Part shown: piece after piece, positions 51,301 to 64,000 of the stretch
Numbering within the stretch: position 1 is the first letter of the stretch
How the letters are laid out: each line of letters opens with the position of its first letter
Assembly (NCBI GenBank): GCA_947179485.1
Contig: OX359248.1
Location: 46,200,847 to 46,264,846, forward strand
Origin: Allacma fusca
Taxonomy: Eukaryota > Arthropoda > Collembola > Symphypleona > Sminthuridae
DNA: 64,000 nucleotides
Direction: 5' to 3'
Position numbers and translations under genes: made by a program
Notes under the pieces: generated by a model
Told to the model about the DNA's origin: nothing
What the model saw: the letters and a program-made list of their open reading frames with translations, nothing else
Database searches by the model: none

Positions 51301-54300
51301 TATGAATGACAGGAGATATAGGGAAGTCAGGAGATACGAACGTAACTACAGACTGTACAGTCAGCAAGAGCCAGCTGAATAGAATTATTGACCGGGTCAG
51401 TTATGATTACAGATTAGACAGACTGCAAATCATTCCTTGAGATTTTGTTTCCTCAGAAAAAAATCTCCACCTTTAGGGCTCCATGAAGGTTGATTATTTT
51501 CAACGTGTAATTTGATACTGCTGGACATTCCTATCCTTCTCTCATACGAGAGTTTCTCTGGTAAAGTTCTTGGGATAAATTATTCTTCCTGTAATCTCTG
51601 CATTGGATTTTGGCAGGGAATCCTTGGACATGCAAATGTGACCGGTATCTAGAGACGTATCGTGGACTGTAAGGAATGAGTCATTTGGCATCATCCATCT
51701 TATCTTATCATGATGGGATCTTCCTCTGCAGTTCTTCATCCCTGCATCCATTACTCCTTCCATCTCACTTCACAAACTGGTGTGAACATGTTGCTTGAGT
51801 ATCTAACAATACTGCCACAAATATTTATACGTCCACTATCCGAGTATGTGCAGGGACAATGCTAAGCACACACTTGTAATTACCAACTTTAACTACAGAT
51901 TAGGAGGGCAGCGGCTAAATACATTACAGTTTTACGAGAGTCATAGTAATTGTACAATTTGAGGCCTCCACTAACTCATACATGCTTGATTTTTGGAACG
52001 TATTTACACATTTTATGTAGGTATACCCCTCTGTATCTTGAGTATCTTGGCATAAGGGAGCATTGGAGAGATGGGCAATTTCGTACTTTACAATGACTGC
52101 ATCTCATGGCTCAAGTTTTCTTACAGATTATAATTATTTTTGTGGGAGTACTGTAACCGTAGGAGAAAAACCTACCTCCCAAGAGCTTTGAAAGTAACGT
52201 GCAAAATTTAGTAACCATAATATAGAACGCTCAGATTTCAACAGTCATTTACTTTTAGTAACTCGAAGTCTTACCCACTGCTTTTATTTTAGTTAACAAT
52301 GTAAACACAACTGTTCCTTGAGGGGCTAGCGTAGCAAATCTTAGTATTTAATTTTAGTGTCTACAACTATGTATGTATATATCCTGACTTCGGGGTTCTG
52401 TATGAAACAAGGAACACACGGTACTGCTTGTATTTACTCTCCTCATTTACTTCCACGCACTCCTTTAAAGTCATTGCTGGGAGTCATTGTAGAGAAAATT
52501 GTAGTGGAGGTTTTTAGGGGATTTTTTTTCCTCATGTGGAAATCCTACTACTATTCCATAAACAGTAACATACATTCCAATGTACCGTGGATTTTAGCAT
52601 GAAACGTTACAAGACACTGCTTTGCGTTACTTTCCACAGGAATACCGTGTCTCTGAGAGTGTGTCTCTGTGTGTGGAGAAGATTCCACATCAAAAACAGA
52701 GCCAGGAACTTGCTAACAGGAAGGACTCAATTTGTATGATACATCATACGGAAGTATGTATCTGTTTATAATTTGTCCTTTACTCCTCGTTGGGACTCAA
52801 GCACACAATCAAAAAGTAAACGTACCGTTTTCACTGCTGTTGTTGTTTACTTGTTACTAAACATTACACAGAGGAATTTTTTCTTATTTTTTTTTTTTTT
52901 GTAAAACAGAATTACTCAGAAAGTCACATGGCCATTGCAACGGCACCAGTCTTATCCCTCACGCAGAGTTTCATTCAAGCGATAAATTCATGTAGAAATT
53001 AAGACCTCAGGAAAATCAAAGAGGAAAAAAAATCCCAGAACGGAAAGTCCCATTGTCTTTTTCGGCTTGAAACTCATATTCATACTTACTTATCTATGTA
53101 GATGCCTATACCTCACGTAATTTCTGTGAGTGACTTTATCAAAGCTAATATATAAATTTGTCGTTGTTTTTTTATTTCACTCAACTGTACATACACATAC
53201 GTGGACTGTTCTCTCTGAGACACTCTCAATTACCAAGGCACACGCAAGATATGAATAAATGTCAATTGCAAATTGTCTGGACTTTTGCCCACATAGTATG
53301 TACATTGTCTACGGGTTCTCTTCCCATTTGAATTAACAAATTGGAAGGAGCAGGGAACTGGGAGTAATTATTATATTGTGAAGGTCAATGGTCATTCCTA
53401 TTACTGTGGAATTGTCTCAGTTATAAATGCATTCTGCCTCCCTCCAGTTATTCCCACTTTGATCTTGCATTTACAAACCCTGTGCTAAAATCCTACGTGG
53501 TGCTGAACTTGGCAGGGATACTGTATTTCCAAGACGACACAGTGCACTCTCTCTATAAGAGCACCCCTAGGAAAATATTGACCCTTAGAACAGACTCATA
53601 CATACATAGGAGGATCTTCGTCATGAGGAAATAAATTAAAACTGTGGTAAAGGAGAACGTGTTCAAATAATTTTACCCCTACGGAACAAATTCCCTCATA
53701 GGAGGATCTCATAGTGCAGGGAGAGTAAACTCTTACAATATTCCTCTTGCTATATAAACTGGCACTTTGAACCAACAGCAAAAACTAGTAGATCTTAAAT
53801 AACAACTTTATGCCTACCCACCGCAGAAAATTACTCTTTTCATTTGAATTCATGAATACTCTGTAACCCCGCATTATGACGAAGCTATCAGTATGTGTCT
53901 ATCATGTGTGCATATGAATAATAAAATATTACAACATTCCCTACAAAGGATAACTGAGATTTCATAATACAAATCTGGGAATTCTACTTACGAATGCAAA
54001 GGGAAATTGAATATTCCAGGGGTATTAGTCAATGTTCTCATTTAAAATACATTATATATGCCTTTCGGAAAAAAAATCCCTAAATCGTTTTTAAAAGTCA
54101 ACAATCTAAATTACTAAACTGGAATTTCGGGAACTGCTTCCTATAATCCTCATGTTTCTCCCCCTGTCTTTCACAGAGAGACGTAAGTGATACTCTCGTT
54201 CTTGGATGGTAATCTTCTGGTAGGATCTCAACTCGATTAAAAACCTTTGATGGAGTGTGCATGTAGGTTCAGCGACGGGTAATTTATACCCCAATGTGGA

Positions 54301-55200
54301 AATCTTATATTAAATCAGAATCTAGAGGCAATCTCTTGGATTTTACAGTAACGTTCCACAAAACTGACTCCAAAATTCCTGCCAAACGTGATCATCGGGG
54401 GAATGTAGGAAGATGAGGCTATGTATGTGTATCTCTAGGGAAAGAATCATTCAAATAATTGCTAAATATAAGGAGTTCCCATTATATCCCCCTATATAGG
54501 GCCTGATAGACTTTAAATAATTAATACAGTTTTTCTTCGCTTGCTATTATTATTAATAAGCTTCAGACTCATGGGCTCACTCCTAATCAGAAGCAAGTGT
54601 TAAGTCAGTGTTAATTACATTGGACGTCCAAGGAGAAGGAAGTCAGTAATTAAGGTGGGGATGGGAGTAACTGGCCTTAAAGCTTTAATTGACTGGGGTA
54701 ATTTGCATGGGTTATGGTTCCCTGCATATCCATGTACCTACCTATACGGTAGATATACTGCCTATAGTAGACTCTGTAATGCTCATCACTACTCTGCAAC
54801 AAACTGCTGACAAAGACAAAATAGATGATTGTACTCATAAACTTGAACATAAGCTCCTAACTTGTTCAGTATGCAAAACCCTCATTTGTACATATACAAA
54901 AAACATGACAAAAATTGAAACCCATTTATATTCAACTAATACTTTCATTTTTTAATCCCCCTTGAATAATACTCTTCTAAGCTCTTGATTTCAATGAGCA
55001 ATTAAAAACGATGACAAGAATCCAACCACCGTGATTGCTCAACAACCCCCCAACAATTTGTAGGAAATACTTTAGAAAAAAGGAAAAGTGAGGCATACCA
55101 GGATAGTTCTTTAGTCCTTGGAGATGTGCTCCGATGATCTGATTCGTTCCTGTGATATCCACCCGCATTTCATCATCCTCACAGGCAATCCTCGTTGAGA
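36391..55200 (-). CDS. ZP-domain extracellular matrix protein, probably GPI-anchored (5' end not located)
   Basis: Exons in transcript order: 55200-55099, 49922-49816, 43541-43354, 37597-37367, 37066-36919, 36708-36391. All joins are GT/AG with matching phase; 363 residues are visible and the start is missing (an upstream exon ending in phase 1 is needed). The ZP module begins at RIACEDDEMRVDITGTN. ZP-N holds four cysteines (IAC, ASC, YRC, VKC) with DFYRCGTT and TFYNRVVI. A linker holds VREKRDV. ZP-C holds another four (NGC, NVC, GSC, VPC) with FRGTVNVCLGSCEG. A dibasic cleavage site GYGRKRR follows, as is usual after ZP-C. The protein ends NGSSSNC plus a hydrophobic tail (WAIVLAALLAHPLLLIPN) with no cytoplasmic residues, as in GPI-anchor signals. 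ZP proteins polymerise into apical matrices. Which arthropod subfamily it belongs to is unresolved. Confidence 0.9.
37598..43353 (-). other. 5.8-kb intron of the ZP gene
   Basis: Intron between the ZP-N and ZP-C parts. It is AT-rich with no supported nested gene. It carries a Tigger-like MITE at 43076-43236. Confidence 0.7.
43076..43236. mobile_element. Tigger/pogo-like MITE, ~161 bp, second copy
   Basis: Left end CTGTGTCCTCTCTTTATTAC and inverted right end CAGGGACTTTTCGCTATTAG, followed inward by ACCCCC-type blocks. Both ends are flanked by TA (43074-43075 and 43237-43238). Size and end pattern resemble the element at 28191-28366, but divergence is high. Confidence 0.45.
43542..49815 (-). 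other. 6.3-kb intron of the ZP gene
   Basis: AT-rich intron with an (AC)n tract at 44434-44446, a TA repeat at about 47787-47801, a G run at about 48027-48036, and a short MITE-like element at 49110-49183. No nested gene was seen. Confidence 0.7.
49110..49183. mobile_element. short MITE-like element, 74 bp, TA-flanked
   Basis: Left end CTGTGCTCC and inverted right end CAGTGGGCTCTCCTTGTAAG lie between TA dinucleotides (49108-49109 and 49184-49185). It is probably an internally deleted relative of the Tigger-like elements at 28191 and 43076. Confidence 0.35.
49923..55098 (-). other. 5.2-kb intron of the ZP gene
   Basis: AT-rich intron containing an (AC)n/(CACT)n-type tract at about 50784-50827. 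Partial MITE-end-like sequence lies near 53546 (AGTGCACTCTCTCTATAAGA). No nested gene was seen. Confidence 0.7.
50784..50827. repeat. imperfect (CA)n microsatellite
   Basis: Alternating CACACA and CTCACA motifs over about 44 bases within a ZP-gene intron. Confidence 0.8.
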
Positions 55201-56398
55201 CTGAAAGGAATCAAACAAGTAAAAGTTCAAAGAACAGATTAAAATCCATTGGGAAAAACAAACAGGACATCAAATAAGCATGTTGTAGGATATTACAAAA
55301 GCCAGATGCGCTTTCCTATTAAAAACTGTACTAATCTCATTATCTTCCCTAATAGAAAATCCATCGGGAGGGGAAATCTCCAGGATCCATCAAGTACGTA
55401 AGAGTATATAGGTAGTAGGTATCTACGCAGTAAATTAAATAGAGGTAAATAATGTTCCGTCTTGTAATATCCAAGTCAAAATCTCCTGTATAGACAAAGG
55501 TTCAAAGAGATTCCTCTTCAAGATAGACCCGGTGTCTCATGTAATTCCGTAATTCGTAGAAAGCCCATAAAAAATATTTTTCATTCAAGGAAAAATTACA
55601 TATACTTATGTCGGGATTCATATATGCTAATAACTATATCCTCTCTCTCTCTCTCTCTCTGCCCTTGTCTTCAGATTCTAAATTGCTTTATTTAACATGT
55701 AAACATTTTGTTACAGCTAATATGCCCTGATACGTCAGGGCATTATGTGCAGGGCATAAAGATAGTGTGTGTGTGTATAGTGTAGGTTCATACGTATGTA
55801 TGTATTTGCATGTACGCAGATCCACACACACACAATGTACTACTGTAGGACTCTCGACTCATACTTGGGGGTTCTACAGGTTAAAGTTATGGTGCAAGTT
55901 TTATGACTTTTACTACCTATACTCTTGAACAGGACTCATCATCATCAAGTGAATTTTTATCAGTGGAGGATCGACAGAGTTTAACCGCAACATTTCCTTT
56001 GTAATACTCAGATAATACCCTCCCTACGTCTCTGCCGTAGTCATTGGGTTGGAGCGATGACAATACCACTAGACTACTGTACACTTTTATCTATTTCTCA
56101 TTTCCTTGCCAAAATGCATCGGGCTGAACCTGCGTTACTCTTAACGAGGTTTCAATGGAACTAACGCACTTTCAACAACAACTCCATCATCGAGTGTACC
56201 ATAAGGAACGTTGCTTTCCTATATCTATAGATACTCAACCCTCCTAGTTACTTTTAGATTTCTATCTCGGAGAGCCTACGGAGAGTAGATACATATAATA
56301 TACGCAATGTATATCTCACTACACAAGCCATGCACAGAATGTCTTGTACAGACACAGACCATAAATACGTACATGTCGCCTAACAATGTTCAAATACT

Positions 56399-56460
56399 CT
56401 ATATATATAGATATATATAATTATATATATATATATGTATATATAGATATATACATATAT
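56399..56460. repeat. alternating AT tract
   Basis: About 60 bases of TATATATAGATATATATAAT-type sequence, able to form cruciforms. Confidence 0.85.
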
Positions 56461-57596
56461 TAACAAGACACATTACTATCAAGTTTTGAACCCCAGCCCT
56501 ATGTTTTCTCTCAACTTTACCGTAGGATTTTATAAGTTCGTTTCCTTTCTTCGAAACTCCTTATGAGCTGAATGGTGCACACCTGAGGTTACCAAAGAAA
56601 GATTGTTAACTGATGGAACTTGGAAAAAGTACGGCGTAACTTACAGGAATTATGTATCACCAGACGTAATGACTCGGGCAGAACATTTAAAAACTTATGG
56701 AGGGTTCCCATTACATGTACACCTCCTTTTGAAAAATACTATACGGAAGACTGTTAAAACGGTGAAAAAATTGTAATGGAAATACGATGACAAATGTAAT
56801 TTATGACTGGAGGGATCAAACCTTGAGTATACCAGTTTCAAGCCTCATTAATGTATATATCTATTCCCTTTGCAGATTTTTTTTTCTTCCAAATAATGAA
56901 TCCTCCACAACTTACCCTTTTTACGAAGATACTTTTATTATAGTTACTATGTACCTTACAAATTACAAAACTCCACTTTGGAAATAGCACCTGAAGAGAG
57001 GAACATCAGGGTGTTTTATCCGTCATACATTCAAAGGCTTTTAATTAATGAAGTTCCCATAACTCCAACAATAAAGTGTCACTGCCCATGAGACTTCACG
57101 GTGATATAATAAAGAGGAAAATGTCAAGAGTGACTTTGGCATTCATTGACTTGACTCATTATTTTTTTGCAACTTTTTGACACTCTCTTCAAAATTACCT
57201 GAGATAAACTTTTCCGTGATAAGATTCTATTAAGGAGACATTTACTAACGACAGGGAGGCATACAGAAGGGACTTTTTTTTTGAAGGGGTATTCATATTC
57301 TAAATTATTGTCATCTGTCAATGATACTTCTCGTGAAGTCACTTCATTAAAAGGCACATATAGTGAGACCCATTAGAAAAAGGGAAAAGACGCAAGTAGA
57401 TTTTTTTGCTTGCGCTTAAAGCATGGGATGCACACATAATTACGTACAATACTTACGGAGCTTCCCAATTGTATATGTATATAAGTATCTATAAGTAATT
57501 TATATGGAGGGTATGTAGCAACTTAGGCATATGTCCATAAATGTACCTCGACTACCGGTCTGAAATAGAATGATAAATTAGGATACAGTGACTTAC

Positions 57597-57671
57597 CCAT
57601 TTGCTATTCATGCTCAAGTAAGATTGGAAGACAGAGGCACACACGACACTCATAAGACAATTCATAAGCAT
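57597..57671 (-). other. candidate signal-peptide exon for the ZP gene
   Basis: ATG at 57671 opens 25 codons reading MLMNCLMSVVCASVFQSYLS plus five more, ending at a textbook donor TGG/GTAAGT. The strand and a position 2.4 kb before the first located ZP exon are right. Its end phase is 0, however, while the exon at 55200 needs phase 1. At least one more small exon would be required. Confidence 0.25.
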
Positions 57672-60600
57672 CTTGTGAAGTAGCCACCCATCTAATCCCA
57701 TGCATACTGACCAAAAGTAAGAGACAACAATGTTCAATTCAGACTTCCCTGTCAACCTTGTCCACTGATTATGAGCAGGGAGTATATATATGTATATGAG
57801 CAATGATGAATGAAATACATGTGTCAGTTTCCCCATACAAAAGCCCAGGGATAAATAACACTCATCTCAAGTCCCTTCACATATCAGCTACATACATACA
57901 ATACAATGTTCGTTCCTTTCTCTGAGTACAGCGTCAGCATGACTGACCTAGTTTCGACTGATGTTCTCCTCAAGTCTAATTTACATTTCAATGCTAAATA
58001 TATTGAAATCCGGGTTGTCACATCCACTAATAAAATAAAAAGGTTGAGTATGACATGAGGTTTAGATTTGAAAGAAACACCCCAAAGCTGCATTAATTAC
58101 CTTACGTCAACCCATACACACCTTCCTTCCGTCATCCCTACGCGGAGGAGAACAACAAAAGGTATTTTAAAAACTGACAATAATAAACACAAGGTAAATC
58201 CTCAATGCAAGCATAAATCTTCAATGTTAGGCATTGTTTGGGAAGCACCCAGTCCACTAATCAGAATTAGGATGGGTGAGTGAGTGAGTGAGGACTGAAT
58301 GGAAAACACATATGACATATGTGTAATATAAACTATTACTCCTGTTATTGTTACTGTTCTTTCTTGTGCAGGGAGTGAAACAATATAGGTACTGTCCCAG
58401 TCATAACATTACTCGTTCTGTTAATTCTGTACAATTTTCAGGTGTATGGATTATTATAAGACCCGACCGTTACAAGTACATAATTTCTAAGGAGCAAATC
58501 TGAGTTAGTGTAATCCAAGGGATGCTACCACCAATGACACCAAACATTTAAAAAAAAAGGTATGAATTGCAAGTATCTTGTATAATAATCTCATTGTTGT
58601 GGCACTGACAAGCTTGAGACCATAGAACCAACAACATGTGCTTCTGTGTAGGATCCATCCCAGAAGTAGTAATAATAAGGCACACCTTCTTCTTCTTCCA
58701 TCCAGCCTAATAGCTATTTTCAAAGTTTTTGAGACGACAACTTATAAGTATGCACAGGAGGGACGTCCCAGCTCAATCATATCCTACGTAAGACACAGAT
58801 GAACGTCCTTACATTTGCTCTTCGTGTGTCGTCACTTGATATTTAGATTCTACTTCTTCTGGATGACGTCCTGTGTTGTTATTATTATTTCCTGACAAAA
58901 TGACAATTTCCAAGCAAGCACACGACATTTCCAACAACCCAGTATTAAAGGACAATCAAGTGGATGCATGCATACGCACAGCCCATGCTAGTTTCCCATC
59001 ATCCAGTGGTAACTAACTAAGATGTAATTGAAAGCCGTAAGTACACGCATAGATACTCCTCATTGTTGGATATTGTAGGGAAGCTAGTGACGCTGTCATT
59101 TTATCATTAGCTTTGGTTCTAATCTCCGTTAGCCGTTTAGCAAGGCTAAAATTTTCATATTGAACTCCCTCCTGTAGTTGCTAACCTTGGGAGGCTGGCT
59201 CTGTATATGTATGTATAAACCATAAATAATTGAATCAGGGATGCATTATTGTCGGTATACTGAACTACTTTTAGGTGGAACCATGATCGTGCGAGGTGAC
59301 CAGATGACTGACAGAATAGCCCCATTCTGACAATAGCATCAAAGTAGTACGGTCCCAGAGTCCCAATCCTCAACAGAAGAGCCTTCCCTCAAAACCCAGA
59401 ACCGAAAACTCCCCAATGTAAATCATATTAGCTAAACAGTCACAATCACTCAAATTAATCATTCCAGTGAACAATCAGAAATAAGGACCTTACACAACCT
59501 ACTAAATGCTAGTAGCTACAACTACAAACATGATTTCCAAGTAGGAAAGAGGGTAACTTAAAATTATTGCTGTGATGTAAGTTTGACGTTTAAGCTACAT
59601 ATCTTCTGCTGAACTGAACTTGACCACTTTGGCTCAACACATTTTTCTGTGGTAACATTTCAGCGGAAAAATTAAGTTGGGCACTTAGGGCTTCAGAAGA
59701 TTTGTTGAGGCTCCACATTTTTTCTTCCAACTTATTACTCAACAGTTGGGCTACAACTTGAGCTTAGGAGGAGAATATACATATATAGTTGGATGTATAA
59801 TTATTATAAGGTTAAAAAACATTGTAGTTAAAAATTCTCCAGAGATATCTATTAACTTGAGGACTTTACAGCTTCAAATAGTAAAGGTTACTAAAAGCTA
59901 CAGAGCTATTTTTTTATGAGACATCCTAAAACAAGTTATGATTTCATCTTTTGAATGGGGGAGAAAATGTAGTACCTGGAGATTGGAAAAAAAAATCTTT
60001 TTAATCTGTGGGGATAATTATACTGGTAAATAAATTTGAGTAGTGAGTACAAAGAGAACTTGCACATAATCAGAGGAATATGATTCACGCCTCCACCCCA
60101 AGCCAGACCTTGGACTACATGATGACAAGAAAAATACTGAGAGTTGTAAAAGTAGTCAAAAGTGTGAACCCTGCACGCTTAACTCAGAGCAACTATAGGT
60201 ATACGAAAACCAACATAATCATCTCGGAATATGTTAAGTTGGACGACAAGCGTGTTCCTATTATCTATCTGCCCATAAGTTTACAGCCGTGGAAATTGGA
60301 AATACATGTGGTGGGCACAGCTCTAATGATGAAATAGCCGACTACATCCATAACAGTCCACAACGGTGCATTGAGTCTTTATAGTAGGCGAGCGTTTTGG
60401 TTCCTTCTTTTTACAACTCTCTCAAGCCTTAAATACGAGAGGCGTCCCATAATCCATGGGATACATAACAGTTGCTGGGAATGAGCCAACCTTCTCTTTA
60501 AGTGACATTATTACAACACCCAAAGGTCTCAAGACTTTCCATCCTTCAATATTGTAAGTATGCTTCAACGTCGAGTCAGTTCGTACCAAAGTTAGCACAC

Positions 60601-61734
60601 AGGTATGTTTTTTTTAAAAAAAATAACATATTTTTCACCAAGCTTCATCATCAACTCTCCTTCCCCAACTATCTCATCTCGTCTCACGTCGTCATAAAAC
60701 AAAACTCGGATTCATCTTTAATGTCCTTTCCTCATTCCTATTCTGAACCTGAAAATTCCATTATTTTGTGGTAACCAGAGAAAATTGCATTTTAAAATTT
60801 ACCCCATCCCATAAAATTCTATTGATTTACGGACGTGAGGAGGAAATTGTATCATCAATGCATAACTGTTGTCCACCACCAGCAACTGCCCTCACACCCT
60901 GACTACTAATGTATCCATGCAGGTCTCCGTGTGCTCACAATAAAATATATATTGTATATTGGAATTCCATAAATGTAAACACAAGACACTAAAATCCTTT
61001 AAAGTCAACCAGCAATTTGCGAAATAAAAGCCTCAAGAAATCCTATCATGCAAATAATTTAGCGAGCTATTGCCAAAATTCCATGGTGAGTCATACAACT
61101 TGTATTATTTGTATATCCATGTAATTATATGCATATGCATACCCCAAGTAATAATTACAGTCTTGAGAGACACAGAGAGGTGAAGATAATAAAAAACCCA
61201 CGCGAATCGAAAGTATTTACAATTTAAAACCTCAGGAGGATAATGACATGATCCTTGCATAACTGCAGTGCTGAGTCTATGTAGATACATATGTAGGTAT
61301 CTACATGAACATATGAAATATAGATAGATACAGATCCTCATATGAAGGAAAAGGAACGGACAGAGAGCAGAGACTCAATCTCAAGCAAAAGAGGCACAGG
61401 AAATGCAATTAGATGAATCCTCAAAGGTTCGGTGAGAGGAGCCAGGGAGAGTGTAATAGCAGAAACCAACGAAATGATATCATCTGGTTAATATCTCCTT
61501 CCGTAACATTACTTTGTATTAAAAACAACTGGACATGTCATTGTTGTTCATGCAGTTTAAGCAAAATGTTGATAAAAATTGTTAATAACGCTTCCCCCAA
61601 CTTGTATCGGTCATTTAACCCCAGCATGCTATTACAGAGTCCTCAGATATAGACAGTCAGCTATAAAGTCCATTTATGTCTGGTTCCGAACATTGTCTTT
61701 CGTAAGCATCCAAATCATCAGACAGACAGAAACT

Positions 61735-61744
61735 TATGGGGAGG

Positions 61745-61822
<78 letters not shown>
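61735..61822. repeat. (GGGA)n(GA)n microsatellite
   Basis: A short GGGAGGGA lead runs into about 36 uninterrupted GA units (61749-61821): a purine-only strand of roughly 80 bases, capable of triplex (H-DNA) formation. Confidence 0.95.
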
Positions 61823-61826
<4 letters not shown>

Positions 61827-63031
61827 GAAACGGTGAGAAACATTTAAGTACATAAATAATAAGTACATATTTGAAGCTCCGTAGAAAAATCAGTGTGGAT
61901 TATTAACCAACCTCAGATTAGGAACAATCAGCCAAACAATAAAGTATTAAAGGAGATAGGATTGGAGATGGTAATAGGAGAGCAGTTCCTATCTCCCCCC
62001 AACAATTGTTTAATAGCAACATGTGTAAATTATATTAGGAGGCTCATATGTGCTTGAAGATTTGGAAATTTGCAGGATGATAAAAGTTGATACACCTGCA
62101 AGAGTATGTCTATGTATTTCCTAAGATTTGAGCCGGCCAAGGATCGTAGCAATTACATGTTGATACGATCCAAGTGAGATGACTGAGAAGAGCCATCAAA
62201 TGAGGGATATAGTGCAGACGGCACCTGTTGTGCCTGCAGAAATCTCAAAAAATATTTATATATGAAATGAATTCCCATTAATTTACGCACAGTCCCAACG
62301 CATTCGCTCCTGAACACGGACCTATGAGTCTGTACTATCTACTGTACCTACATGGTTGGGGGAAGATAAAAACATGAAATTATTTTCACTCCTCAAGAGA
62401 TTTACAGAGTTGCCATTGACTTGTGTGTATGGGTTTAATTCCGGAGAGACTTCCTCCCGCAGCTTTCCCACCTTATGACGGGTGAGGGTATAAATATATG
62501 CATGTTTGAGTTTGAGGGTAACAACACACAGATGCCATGATGAACTTATGACTACCTTGACTAAATCCACGTACAACAACACAGTTGTGCATACTTTGTC
62601 AAGAGTGAAATTGTAAAACAACAATATCAGGCATCTTTCCTACATCCTATGTAGACTCCGACACTCTACAGTATATCTATATAGTACTATGTATCAAAAT
62701 AAGTTACGGGGGAGTTAGCTTTTTTTGCAGTTTTTCTCCTCCAAGATTACTACTCCTTAAAAGTTGTGATAGTTGCTGTGTAGTTTCAAACATGAAACAC
62801 TATTATTACAAAGGTGATGTTACAAGGCATGCCCTCAAACTGTTACCCAAAGTATATACACAGTGCCAAAGATTACTGGGATAGACAAATCCCTTGAACA
62901 GGAAACAAACGTCATGTGAGTCGGATCTCTCGACAATAACTTCGAGCTTCTTCAACTTCCTGATCCGCTCTGTTGATGGTGCATTCCAGTAGCCTCACAA
63001 CTTCATACTTGATACATGCGAGCACGTACCA

Positions 63032-63032
<1 letters not shown>

Positions 63033-63076
<44 letters not shown>

Positions 63077-63084
63077 CCTCCCTC
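63033..63084. repeat. (CT)n(CCCT)n microsatellite, inverted relative of the GA tract
   Basis: About 19 CT units followed by CCCTCCCTCCCTC. On the opposite strand this is the same (GGGA)n(GA)n composite as at 61735-61822, in inverse orientation 1.2 kb away. Confidence 0.95.
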
Positions 63085-64000
63085 ATCCAACAATATAGTA
63101 TAGTCTTACACACTTTGACCAAATCTAGCCTCACTCCTGTATTTAATACCTTTTACCAGAATTTACTGCATATTTACTTACACTCCTGTATGTATGTACT
63201 TATATCTATACCCAGGAGACACAGATACTTACTATTTTTTTCCCTGTCTCTAAAAACTACCTGCTCCCAAGAACTTACTCAAGAGAATAATAAATGTATT
63301 CCTGGTTAACCAGATTTAACCTCACCATCCCTTTCGTTTAAGGTCTGATTTATTGCTTTATGAATGCACCTCTGCTGTAATTGGTGTCAGACTTCTGTCT
63401 CTTCTCCTCGTTACAAATCCAACTGTTCTGGGAGCAATGGAGGCTTTCAAAGCTGTAAACTTTGCAAATTTCCTTGTTTAAATGCATGTGCCAAGTAGGT
63501 TTGAAATTGACGTTCCATTTTTTTCCCTACTGAGCCATTCCCACATAGTCCCAGTATAGGGACAAAAAAATCAATTCCATTTCACTCCTTGACTCCCGAG
63601 CAGATGCTAAATATGGATACTAATCAGACCCTCCAACGTCTATGAAATATTCTCAGAATAATGGATTAGCTAAAGTACAATAATACCTTGTAGTCATGTA
63701 CTCCTTCGTAGAAAATCCTATGAGTAATTGAGTGTAGGCAACAAATTCTCGATTGCGAATCATTCCAGATGAAGTAGATATGTATTCTACTTACGAAGGG
63801 GGAAGCCAATTCGTACAATCTTCCAGATTTTTTTCTATTTAACTTTCTAGGAAAAAAAATCTTGACTCATAGCATTATTTTAAACCATGACTTAAACTAA
63901 TGATGACATCGGTCCCTGATAGATCACAATGGAATAGAGAACGGTGTCCGTCAGGGTTTGCTATTAGTTAGCATGACATCCAAACATTTCCCTTCCACAT

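Larger units (their letters stand above)
55201..64000. other. upstream of the last located ZP exon, probably more intron
   Basis: No firm exon was found. Contents: a CT microsatellite at 55640-55660, an AT-rich alternating tract at 56399-56460, a (GA)n tract at 61749-61821, a (CT)n tract at 63034-63072, and a candidate signal-peptide exon at 57597-57671. The remaining open frames look like chance. Confidence 0.5.

Noticed and set aside
58505-58723. 72-codon minus frame with a leucine-rich run as a ZP leader exon
   Set aside because: The apparent start is TTG, not ATG. The run comes from TTA/CTT repeats, and no donor in the needed phase was seen.
61579-61836. Open frame with an RERERE tail
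   Set aside because: The Arg/Glu alternation is simply translation of the (GA)n microsatellite.
63016-63309. Open frame starting with SLSLSL
   Set aside because: The Ser/Leu alternation is translation of the (CT)n microsatellite.

Overview
This is eukaryotic DNA from an arthropod, most likely a crustacean such as a parasitic copepod. The evidence is AT-rich intergenic DNA, short GT/AG introns of 50-500 bases beside introns over 5 kb, two cuticle proteins with Rebers-Riddiford chitin-binding domains, Kazal inhibitors and a ZP-domain protein. The sea-louse lineage is a guess from general sequence character, including many ACATATGTATGTAC-like stretches. No bacterial or viral gene was recognised, and no rRNA or tRNA was seen. 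Gene models below were built by hand by joining open frames at splice sites in compatible phase. || Layout. 1-861: last two exons of an unrecognised coiled-coil, acidic-tailed protein (+). 5039-8233: complete 12-exon ALDH3-type membrane-anchored fatty aldehyde dehydrogenase (+), with a decayed copy of its last exon just downstream. 10466-12492 and 14849-17908: tandem pair of secreted cuticle genes (+) that share promoter, signal-peptide exon and C-terminal chitin-binding exon. The second gained 14 perfectly spaced 60-bp repeats encoding a Tyr/Gly/Pro/Asn-rich, resilin-like block. A mariner-like fold-back element lies between them. 20767-22373: divergent actin (-) with a shortened DNase-binding loop. 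26084-26507 and 27382-27865: two small secreted Kazal-type inhibitors (-), each split by a phase-1 intron inside the domain. 30514 to about 31646: 3' exons of an unrecognised single-pass membrane protein (-). 36391-55200, probably continuing upstream: a ZP-domain protein (-) with three introns of 5-6 kb and a likely GPI-anchor tail. 55201-64000 has no firm exon. || Biologically, the cuticle pair, the ZP protein (a family that often shapes apical extracellular matrix in arthropods) and the Kazal inhibitors are all secreted or surface proteins; the aldehyde dehydrogenase and actin are intracellular. No operon-like co-regulation is implied. Small non-autonomous DNA transposons with TA target sites (three Tigger/pogo-like candidates, one mariner-like fold-back, one unassigned family) and a degenerate ~156-bp tandem repeat fill part of the non-coding space.
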